In this document: piece after piece, positions 8,304-14,022 of the stretch
Layout: each line of letters begins with the position of its first letter
How positions within the stretch are numbered: position 1 is the first letter of the stretch
Assembly (NCBI GenBank): GCA_045629485.1
Contig: JAZQRF010000089.1
Location: 1 to 20,178, forward strand
DNA: 20,178 nt
DNA from: Pseudopedobacter sp045629485
GTDB lineage: Bacteria; Bacteroidota; Bacteroidia; Sphingobacteriales; Sphingobacteriaceae
Reading direction: 5' to 3'
Translations under genes and position numbers: made by a program
Notes under the pieces: model-generated
The model's database searches: none
The model's input: the letters and a program-made list of their open reading frames with translations, nothing else
What the model was told of the DNA's origin: nothing

Positions 8304-8537
8304 ATGAAAATACAAGTCTTTGCAGGATTAAAAGATCATTTCGAGAAAGAGTTTGTAGTAACGGAGCCTATAGAAAATGTAGCTGCTTTAAAGGCTCTCC
8401 TCATTAACAAAAACCAGAAAGCAGAAAAACTGGTAAATCTTTGCCGTTTTGCCGTAGGAAACGAATTTGTTGACCTTAATTATTCTTTAAATCAAAATGA
8501 CGTTATCAGCATCATCCCGCCCAGCAGCGGAGGATAG
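8304..8537 (+). CDS. moaD: Molybdopterin synthase sulfur-carrier subunit MoaD
   Basis: This is a 77-residue ubiquitin-fold protein ending in PPSSGG. The C-terminal Gly-Gly is adenylated and thiocarboxylated, then donates sulfur to MoaE during molybdopterin formation. The length and the pattern (short N-terminal strand KIQVFAGL, ISIIPPSSGG at the end) fit MoaD/ThiS proteins. The Gly-Gly end plus the moaA and moaE neighbours make MoaD the right call rather than ThiS. The 45-nt gap from moaA is A-rich with no obvious Shine-Dalgarno motif. The last 41 nt overlap the annotated moaE start in another frame. Confidence 0.94.
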   Translation: MKIQVFAGLKDHFEKEFVVTEPIENVAALKALLINKNQKAEKLVNLCRFAVGNEFVDLNYSLNQNDVISIIPPSSGG

Positions 8538-9018
8538 TATATCTCCATTGTCTGATAAAGATTTAGACATTCTTTATCTTTTTAGCCTGGCACACGATCC
8601 TAAAGCTGGCGCTGTAGTGCTGTTTAGCGGAGAAGTGCGGGATAACAGCGCAGGGAAGCAGGTAAGCCATTTAGAATACGAAGCTTTTGAAGCCATGGCC
8701 CAAAAGATGATTCGTGAAATAGTTAAAGAAGCTATAGAAAAATGGAGCCTCACAACAGCTATTGCACAGCACCGGGTAGGAAAAGTAGCAGCAGGCCGGT
8801 CGGCAGTGGTAGTAATTACCTGCTCTCCGCATCGCAAAGAAGCTTATGCGGCTAACCGTTACATTATAGATCGTATTAAACATGAAGCACCCATCTGGAA
8901 ATGCGAATACTTTGCTGATGGCACCAAAGAATGGGGAGGAAACTGCTCCTGCCAGAAAATTACGGGCGATGCCAATAAGCACATCTACGAGTTCGAGAAC
9001 ATACCTCCGAAAGGCTAA
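8497..9018 (+). CDS. moaE: Molybdopterin synthase catalytic subunit MoaE
   Basis: This large subunit of molybdopterin synthase transfers two sulfurs from MoaD thiocarboxylate to precursor Z (cPMP). Family features are GAVVLFSGEVRD, the HRVGKVAAGRSAVVVITCSPHR region, and the active-site stretch APIWKCEYFADGTKEW with its two conserved lysines. From the ATG at 8497 it is 173 residues, longer than the usual roughly 140-155. That ATG lies inside moaD (41-nt overlap). A TTG at 8548, 14 nt after GGAGG (8529-8533), would give 156 residues and a more normal N-terminus. I keep the ATG but regard the start as uncertain. Confidence 0.93.
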   Translation: MTLSASSRPAAEDSISPLSDKDLDILYLFSLAHDPKAGAVVLFSGEVRDNSAGKQVSHLEYEAFEAMAQKMIREIVKEAIEKWSLTTAIAQHRVGKVAAGRSAVVVITCSPHRKEAYAANRYIIDRIKHEAPIWKCEYFADGTKEWGGNCSCQKITGDANKHIYEFENIPPKG

Positions 9019-9101
9019 ATCTAAACCGGAAACCCGGCCCGCTAAAACTAAAAACCCGTTATCTGCAACTTATAAAGCGTTTTAAAAAAAATAAAGCCAA
9101 T

Positions 9102-9137
9102 TGTTATACCCAACATAAGGCAATGTTGTAGATAACA
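9102..9137. promoter_or_regulatory. Long imperfect dyad (operator or hairpin) upstream of the SelW-like gene
   Basis: The arms TGTTAT (9102-9107) + CAACAT (9111-9116) pair with ATGTTG (9123-9128) + ATAACA (9132-9137), with a 3x3 mismatch between the two blocks and a 6-nt AAGGCA centre. That is 12 of 15 arm positions complementary. It ends about 25 nt before a -7-like box and about 50 nt before the next ATG. This placement fits an activator/repressor site or a leader hairpin. It is not followed by a T-run, so a terminator for moaE is less likely. Confidence 0.45.
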
Positions 9138-9161
9138 TCATGCAGTATATAAATGAATTTT

Positions 9162-9169
9162 TACCTTTG
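9162..9169 (+). promoter_or_regulatory. Candidate Bacteroidota -7 promoter box
   Basis: TACCTTTG matches the Bacteroidota -7 consensus TAnnTTTG exactly and lies 20 nt before the ATG of the SelW-like gene, giving a short leader. No good TTG-type -33 element sits at the usual 17-23 nt spacing, so the call rests on one box and its position after a 171-nt gap. Confidence 0.4.
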
Positions 9170-9189
9170 GGAAGGCAAAAAACGACAAG

Positions 9190-9474
9190 ATGAAACCTAC
9201 TATCACCATAGAATATTGTCCAAAATGCAACTGGATGTTAAGGGCCGCCTACATGGCTCAGGAAATATTGAGTACCTTTTCTGATGATGTTAATGGCGTT
9301 TTGTTAAAACCAAGTGAGATAAGCGGAAGATACACCATCAGTGCAGACGAAACGGAACTGTTTGACCGTAAAAGAGAGGGCCGTTTCCCGGAAATTAAAG
9401 AACTTAAACAACTGATCAGGGATAGGGTTAATCCTGCTAAAGACCTTGGGCATTCAGACAAAAAACCTTTGTAA
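9190..9474 (+). CDS. SelT/SelW/SelH-like (Rdx) CXXC redox protein
   Basis: This 94-residue soluble protein belongs to the Rdx family, a small thioredoxin-like fold best known from selenoproteins W, T and H. The redox motif is C10-P-K-C13 right after the first strand (ITIEYCPKC), with Cys in both positions and no in-frame TGA that would encode selenocysteine. The family middle region (FDRKREGRFPEIKELKQLIRD) is also present. The exact partner is unknown. Its TAA overlaps the mobA ATG by one base (TAATG), so the two are very likely translated together. By context it may serve a thiol-redox step linked to molybdenum cofactor use, but that is inference. Confidence 0.88.
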   Translation: MKPTITIEYCPKCNWMLRAAYMAQEILSTFSDDVNGVLLKPSEISGRYTISADETELFDRKREGRFPEIKELKQLIRDRVNPAKDLGHSDKKPL

Positions 9475-10040
9475 TGAACAATTTAGCAGGTGCCGTTTTA
9501 TGCGGCGGGCAAAGTAAAAGAATGGGTACAGATAAAGGCTTGATTCTTTGGGATGACCAACCCTGGGCGCTCCATATGTTTGGCAAGCTACAGGAAATTA
9601 ACCTGCCCGCTTTCATCTCTGTTAATGCTTCTCAACAAGAGGCCTACCTAAAGTATTTTAAGGAAACAGACCTGGTAATAGACCATATCGCCATACCGGG
9701 GCCTTTAAATGGTTTGATGAGCATCCATGATCAACATCCCGATAAGGACATATTGCTGCTGGCCTGCGATATGGTGAATATGAAACAGGAGACTTTAGAG
9801 ACCCTGGTGGCTGCGCACCATAACCACCCCGGACATGACTTTTATGCCTACCATAACCAACAGTTTTGGGAACCTTTATGTGCCATTTATACCGCAAAAG
9901 GCTTAAAAGAAATAAAAAATCAATTACTTACTGATAGAGACCACAGCTTTCAGCATGTGCTTAACCATGGCAATAGCTTTAAACTGGATGTTATTGATGC
10001 CAGGAGTTTTAAAAACAGGAATACCAGGCAGGATACTTAG
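9474..10040 (+). CDS. mobA: Molybdenum cofactor guanylyltransferase MobA
   Basis: MobA transfers GMP from GTP to molybdopterin, giving the (bis-)MGD cofactor used by DMSO-reductase-family enzymes such as the nitrate reductase encoded at 1498-5028. The nucleotidyltransferase signature LCGGQSKRMGTDKG is at residues 9-22, a GPLNGL motif (76-81) matches the family GPLAGI, and the metal-binding aspartate is in LLLACDM (D99). At 188 residues it is normal for MobA. It is translationally coupled to the SelW-like gene upstream. No mobB is present. Specificity for GTP rather than CTP (MocA-type) is inferred from the nitrate reductase context. Confidence 0.9.
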   Translation: MNNLAGAVLCGGQSKRMGTDKGLILWDDQPWALHMFGKLQEINLPAFISVNASQQEAYLKYFKETDLVIDHIAIPGPLNGLMSIHDQHPDKDILLLACDMVNMKQETLETLVAAHHNHPGHDFYAYHNQQFWEPLCAIYTAKGLKEIKNQLLTDRDHSFQHVLNHGNSFKLDVIDARSFKNRNTRQDT

Positions 10041-10095
10041 AGTTAAAACCGTATATTAGTGTGAATAATATAACAGACTGATTAATAAACCAGGT

Positions 10096-10848
10096 ATGAG
10101 TCTAAAACTTCTCTTAACTGCAATTATTGGGCTTGGTATTTTCTTTACCCCGGGCCAAAATATTTCCTCAGACACAGATACAAGATGGCAAAACGCCAGC
10201 ACCTCGTTCACCGCTGATACCAATAAAGTTCTGGTTGCCCTGCTAGATACTGTCTTCACCGAGGATCAAACTTACAGAAGACAACTCGAAGAAATTGAAG
10301 ATAAATTTGGAAGATCATCAATCGAGTATAACGACCACTGGGCAATTATTAGAAATAAAGATGCTGCTAATCTAAAAAAAGTAACCGCTATTCTTGATGA
10401 ATACGGTTGGCTGGGCCAGGATATTGTGGGTAAGAAAGGCAACCTGGCCATATTTCTAGTGATTCAACATTCAGACCGAACTACGCAAGAAAAATACCTC
10501 CCCATGATGAGAGAGGCAGTTAAACATGGCAATGCTACAGCCTCCAGTTTAGCGCTACTAGAAGACCGGGTTGCGTTGGGTCAGGGAAAGAAACAAATTT
10601 ATGGAAGTCAGATAGGCCTAAATAAAATAACCGGCAAATATTATATACTTCAATTAGAAGATCCTGAAAATGTAGATAAAAGACGGGCAGATGTTGGCCT
10701 GGCACCAATACAGGAATATGTTAAACATTGGGGAATTATTTGGAGTATAGAGCAATATTTTAAAGATCTGGAAGACAACAAAGAGTCGGAATTACTTAAA
10801 AAGCTCAATAAACCCTTACGCTCATTGCCGCTTCGAAAAGCCGGATAA
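10096..10848 (+). CDS. DUF6624-like exported protein
   Basis: This 250-residue protein has an N-terminal hydrophobic stretch (about 3-20) that looks like a signal peptide or membrane anchor. The remainder has features I associate with DUF6624: an acidic helix region with a conserved Trp (NDHWAIIRNKDAANLKKV), GWLGQDIVGKKG, a QHSD motif, then LLEDRVALGQGKKQIYGSQ. No function is established. It lies 55 nt after mobA on the same strand and is convergent with the ABC cluster, separated by 50 nt without a clear hairpin. Its link to Moco metabolism is probably only positional. Confidence 0.7.
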   Translation: MSLKLLLTAIIGLGIFFTPGQNISSDTDTRWQNASTSFTADTNKVLVALLDTVFTEDQTYRRQLEEIEDKFGRSSIEYNDHWAIIRNKDAANLKKVTAILDEYGWLGQDIVGKKGNLAIFLVIQHSDRTTQEKYLPMMREAVKHGNATASSLALLEDRVALGQGKKQIYGSQIGLNKITGKYYILQLEDPENVDKRRADVGLAPIQEYVKHWGIIWSIEQYFKDLEDNKESELLKKLNKPLRSLPLRKAG

Positions 10849-10898
10849 AAATCCAGCTATAATCCTAAATGCTTCTTTTTGAATACTGAGAATTTAAT

Positions 10899-11348
10899 TT
10901 ATTCCTTAATCACTGCATTTTGAAGCTGGAAAGTTGACCCATCAGGGTTATTACCATTGATGATGAGCTTCCCCTGGATAGTAATGGGTTTCTTGTAAAA
11001 CTTGATAGGCTTTGTCATAAACACCTCAACCATTTCTGGAATATCTCCCTCACCGCAAAACTGGCATTGCATAATAGGCAAAACCGATAGTAAAAATGTT
11101 TGGTGAGTTGCGGCTGTTTTTAACGGAACCATATATCCGGGTAAGGTAACCGTGGTATGATTAATGGCGGCCAAAGCCGGAGGAAAAAAGGGTTCATATA
11201 AGCCCGAACTGGAATTCTTCTTTATAGTGCGGGTACTTAAAAGTTCCCAGTACTTATTCATTAAGGGGATATGTTCTGGCACTTGTGCCTTGAGCCCGGT
11301 TGAAATAAAACCTAAGAATAACAAGATAATAAAAAAATGTCTCTTCAT
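10899..11348 (-). CDS. Small exported DUF3299-like protein
   Basis: This 149-residue protein has a signal peptide (MKRHFFIILLFLGFISTGLKA, cleavage probably near residues 21-22). The mature part contains LPGYMVPLK (69-77) followed by QTFLLSVLPIMQC (83-95), the GYxxPL...FLL pattern of DUF3299-like proteins. Where proteobacterial relatives have a His/Pro-rich segment, this one has C95-X2-C98 (CQFCG), a possible metal or redox site. Its ATG immediately follows the permease TAA, so it is the last gene of a three-gene ABC set. I infer a periplasmic role working with that transporter; the family assignment is from memory and moderate. Confidence 0.65.
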   Translation of the reverse strand: MKRHFFIILLFLGFISTGLKAQVPEHIPLMNKYWELLSTRTIKKNSSSGLYEPFFPPALAAINHTTVTLPGYMVPLKTAATHQTFLLSVLPIMQCQFCGEGDIPEMVEVFMTKPIKFYKKPITIQGKLIINGNNPDGSTFQLQNAVIKE

Positions 11349-12602
11349 TTAACGTGATAAAGTTTTTGCAATGTCTGTTCTGTAAGCCTGTATTGCGGGT
11401 ATAACCGATGCAACAATTCCAAGCAGCAAACCCCCAATTAAAAGATAAATTTCCTGCTCTAAAAATACATAACCATTAAACGTAATCTGCCCTTCTTCCT
11501 GATATTTACCAATAAATTCGACAAAGAAATGACCTGCTATTAAACCTAATAAACTTCCTGCAACCGTTAAAATTGCACCTTCTGTAACAATAATTAGAAA
11601 TAATTTAATTTTAGACGCACCCAATGTACGCATGATGGCCAAATCGTACCTGCGTTCTTTTAGAGAATTATAAAGGGTTACGAATACGCTTATCGCTGAT
11701 ATGATAATAATAAGCAAGGCAAACCATTCTAAAGTATCAATCCCTACTCCTATTAAAGAAAACAAACGGGCGCTTTCCATGGCTGGGGATGCGGCCTGCA
11801 TAAAAGTAGATTCGTTGATCATTTTAGGAAACATAATGACCGACATAGGCGATCGGTATTGAACTAAAAGCGAGGTGATCTCCCTGCTGTCATTTGCCTC
11901 TTCTTCGTGATGAGAATGGTGCAAATGCCCCTGCTCTTCTTCTGCTACAACAGAGCCCGCTGCTTCCGGTACCTCTTCTTCGTCATGCTGTTCATGCATT
12001 CCCCAGATGCTCGAGATATTGGTCAGAACCAAATTATCTACCACATTATCCTGCTTAGCCATAATCCCTACTACTTTATACGGCCTGCTTTCATGCACAT
12101 CTCCACCCGTAGTTAAGCCATGCGAGCCAAAAATCTCATCGCCAACCTGTAGATTTTTAGATGATGCTATTGCGTAACCTATACTCACTTCAAAGTCGTT
12201 TTTCCAGAAGACGCCTTTATCCAGCGTTAACTGGTAAAGATTTATAAAATTACTATCGGTTCCTACAATCCGGTTGCCGTCGAAACTATCACCCAAAGCC
12301 AGCGGAACAGCCATTTTAACCAATGGGTTTCGGGCAACTTCCTCTGCATCTTTTAAGGGGATATTTCCTGTGGGGAAATCGATATAATAAATACTGCTTA
12401 AAATAAGTTGCAGCGGGCTCCCTTTAGCACCTACCACGGCATCAATATCCTTAGCATTCTTTTCCAGGTTTTTCGAAAGCTGGTCAGACAATAACAGCAA
12501 ACTCGAAATAATCGAGATGCCAAAAGCAACCAATAGTATACTTAAAAAAGACGACAGCTTTTTATCCCTTAACCCTTTGTAGCTTATTTTTAATACATTC
12601 AT
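11349..12602 (-). CDS. FtsX/MacB-type ABC permease with His-rich extracytoplasmic loop
   Basis: This 417-residue inner-membrane protein has one N-terminal TM helix (about 18-38) and three near the C-terminus (about 290-312, 335-363, 384-404). A large extracytoplasmic domain lies between, which is the MacB/LolC/FtsX layout. The RRYDLAIMRTLGAS loop (318-330) after TM2 is the usual coupling segment to the ATPase. The periplasmic part starts with AVVGAKGSPLQL, typical of this subfamily. Residues 203-235 form an unusual His/Glu-rich stretch with a HLHHSHHEEE core, a likely metal-binding loop. The gene starts 8 nt after the ATPase stop and abuts the small exported gene. The substrate is unknown; metal (zinc) handling is inferred from the loop. 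Confidence 0.87.
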   Translation of the reverse strand: MNVLKISYKGLRDKKLSSFLSILLVAFGISIISSLLLLSDQLSKNLEKNAKDIDAVVGAKGSPLQLILSSIYYIDFPTGNIPLKDAEEVARNPLVKMAVPLALGDSFDGNRIVGTDSNFINLYQLTLDKGVFWKNDFEVSIGYAIASSKNLQVGDEIFGSHGLTTGGDVHESRPYKVVGIMAKQDNVVDNLVLTNISSIWGMHEQHDEEEVPEAAGSVVAEEEQGHLHHSHHEEEANDSREITSLLVQYRSPMSVIMFPKMINESTFMQAASPAMESARLFSLIGVGIDTLEWFALLIIIISAISVFVTLYNSLKERRYDLAIMRTLGASKIKLFLIIVTEGAILTVAGSLLGLIAGHFFVEFIGKYQEEGQITFNGYVFLEQEIYLLIGGLLLGIVASVIPAIQAYRTDIAKTLSR

Positions 12603-12610
12603 AGCTATAA

Positions 12611-13252
12611 TTACTGGTTTAAACTGTCTATAGTATAGGTATGCGCTATCTTATTTTTCACTCTTTTATCATGCGTGGCAATAATTAAGCTGGCCTTTTC
12701 TAATGTTGCCTGGTGAATTAACAAATCCAATACTTTTTCGGTATTCCCATCATCCAGGCTGGAAGTGGGTTCATCAGCAAATATAATCTTTGGCTTGTTT
12801 AACACGGCCCTTGCAATAGAAACTCGCTGCAATTGCCCGGCACTTAATTCTTGAGGGTAATCGTATATCTTTTGAGAGATCCCTAATTGCGTGAGCACTT
12901 CTTCTATTCTGTGTTTATCTTCTTTTAAACCGGCAAAGGATTGAGTAACCAAAAGGTTTTCTAATACCGAGAGGCTACGGATCAAATGAGGTTTCTGAAA
13001 AACCAATCCTATATTTTTCGCTCTAAACTGGTCTATGGCATTCCCTTTTAAATGATAAAGATTCTGATGATTGATGATTACCTCGCCGGCAGTAGGCTTC
13101 AGTAACCCTGTCAGGATATTTAAAAGAGTAGATTTTCCGCTGCCAGATGCCCCAAGAATGAGCCACTGTTCTCCCTGGTCCACGTTCCAATCTTTAAATT
13201 TAATGAGCTGTTGCTCCGTATAGCTATGAGAAACTTCCTGTAAAGAAATCAT
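12611..13252 (-). CDS. ABC transporter ATPase (LolD/MacB-like)
   Basis: This 213-residue nucleotide-binding subunit pairs with the FtsX-type permease encoded next. It has Walker A GASGSGKST (34-42), Q-loop Q86, signature LSAGQ (136-140, an Ala in place of the common first Gly), Walker B IIFADEP (156-162), a D-loop SSLD, and H-loop H194 (ATHD). All catalytic residues are present and the length fits the LolD/MacB class of mechanotransmission-type exporters. It is the first gene of the minus-strand set, so the promoter should lie in 13253-13469, a region shared with the divergent secreted-protein gene. Confidence 0.93.
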   Translation of the reverse strand: MISLQEVSHSYTEQQLIKFKDWNVDQGEQWLILGASGSGKSTLLNILTGLLKPTAGEVIINHQNLYHLKGNAIDQFRAKNIGLVFQKPHLIRSLSVLENLLVTQSFAGLKEDKHRIEEVLTQLGISQKIYDYPQELSAGQLQRVSIARAVLNKPKIIFADEPTSSLDDGNTEKVLDLLIHQATLEKASLIIATHDKRVKNKIAHTYTIDSLNQ

Positions 13253-13318
13253 GCTTTAAAATTACATCATTTTATGCTATCAGGTTGTAAAGGTTTTGAT
13301 GATTGATGCATCTATCTA

Positions 13319-13343
13319 CAGGTTGTGGAGAAACTCCACAACT
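13319..13343. repeat. Perfect 9-bp inverted repeat in a divergent intergenic region
   Basis: GTTGTGGAG (13322-13330) and CTCCACAAC (13334-13342) form a perfect 9-bp stem with an AAA loop, extendable by one G-U pair. An octamer, CAGGTTGT, also occurs twice (13281-13288 and 13319-13326), the second copy overlapping the left arm. The site lies between the divergent ATPase and secreted-protein genes, 67 nt before the ATPase start. It is a candidate operator or hairpin; no T-run follows on either side. Confidence 0.5.
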
Positions 13344-13407
13344 ATTCAATACCCATAAAACCATTAAACATACTGGAAATCAATATATTAAAGGTATATA
13401 TATTTTA

Positions 13408-13423
13408 TGGCACCATTGTTCTA
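13408..13423 (+). promoter_or_regulatory. Weak sigma-54-like promoter candidate
   Basis: TGGCAC, then five bases, then TTCTA, resembles the -24/-12 sigma-54 pattern (TGGCAC-N5-TTGCA). The -24 half is perfect, but the -12 GC dinucleotide is CT, so the match is incomplete. It lies about 47 nt upstream of the secreted PepSY-like gene and near an NtrC-type regulator gene, which is the main reason to note it. Confidence 0.2.
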
Positions 13424-13469
13424 CTATGCTTTACAGAACATTTATAATTAAATTTAAAACTATAGCATT

Positions 13470-13922
13470 ATGAAAAATTTCATTTTATCAGCAGCAGTAT
13501 TAGCATTCGCAGGTTTATCTGCTTCCCAAGCCGGAACGATTAGTAACACTTATGCATTTTCTGGACAAGACACTACAAAAAAAGATACTGTACAAACTCC
13601 GCAGGACACGAGTAAGAAAGACACTGCAAAAACTGAGCTGTCTTACCAATATGCTGCCGAGCAGGATACCAGCACTACACAGGCTCCTGCAGCAGAAGCA
13701 GCACCACAGGCAACAGCTGCAGAAGAAAAAACTGAGGTTCAATTAACTGCGCTTCCAGATGCGGTTAAAACTACCTTAAGTGCCGACATTTTTAAAGAGT
13801 GGGTACCAAGTACAGCTTATTTAGTAAAAGCAGATAACAAAGAGCACTACTTAATTGAAGTAAAGAAAGGTGAAGAATTGAGATCTATTAAGATTGGTGC
13901 CGACGGAAAAGTGGTAGAATAA
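13470..13922 (+). CDS. Small secreted PepSY-like protein
   Basis: This 150-residue protein has a signal peptide (MKNFILSAAVLAFAGLSASQA, cleavage near 21-22). A low-complexity linker of about 65 residues follows, rich in Thr, Asp, Lys, Gln and Ala (DTTKKDT and DTSKKDT repeats, then an Ala/Glu/Pro tract). The C-terminal 60 residues look like a PepSY/BLIP-type fold: LTALPDAVKTTLSADI, EWVPSTAYLVKADNKEHYLIEV, and a final IKIGADGKVVE strand. Such domains are usually periplasmic or surface-exposed. It is divergent from the ABC set and followed by a clear terminator, so it is probably monocistronic. No enzymatic residues are recognised. Confidence 0.75.
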   Translation: MKNFILSAAVLAFAGLSASQAGTISNTYAFSGQDTTKKDTVQTPQDTSKKDTAKTELSYQYAAEQDTSTTQAPAAEAAPQATAAEEKTEVQLTALPDAVKTTLSADIFKEWVPSTAYLVKADNKEHYLIEVKKGEELRSIKIGADGKVVE

Positions 13923-13966
13923 GCCATTTCGCATAAAAACCCAACAATTAACACATATTAACCTTC

Positions 13967-13992
13967 AAAAGCCGGACATTGGTCTGGCTTTT
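13967..13992 (+). terminator. Rho-independent-type terminator after the secreted protein gene
   Basis: AAAAGCCGGAC (13967-13977) pairs with GTCTGGCTTTT (13982-13992) over 11 bp, including one G-U pair, with an ATTG loop. The A-run on the left and T-run on the right allow termination in both directions. It lies 45 nt after the stop codon and 31 nt before the response regulator ATG, insulating that gene from read-through. Confidence 0.75.
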
Positions 13993-14019
13993 GTACTTTA
14001 GCCATAATTCGTAATTTTA
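13990..14019 (+). promoter_or_regulatory. Candidate promoter of the response regulator gene
   Basis: TTTG (13990-13993), an 18-nt spacer, then TAATTTTA (14012-14019) resembles the Bacteroidota TTTG / TAnnTTTG promoter, with one mismatch in the last base. The -7-like box ends only 3 nt before the ATG, so the mRNA would be nearly leaderless. The -33 element overlaps the terminator stem, which weakens the call. Confidence 0.3.
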
Positions 14020-14022
14020 CAT

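Noticed and set aside
9027..9042. CCGG-aaac-CCGG as a terminator after moaE
   Set aside because: The stem is only 4 bp and no T-run follows.
9190..9474. Possible selenoprotein in the SelW-like gene
   Set aside because: The motif is CPKC with ordinary TGT/TGC codons; there is no in-frame TGA.
13322..13342. DnaA-box or origin-like site in the TTGTGGAG/CTCCACAA dyad
   Set aside because: It does not match TTATNCACA and no cluster of such boxes or origin genes is nearby.
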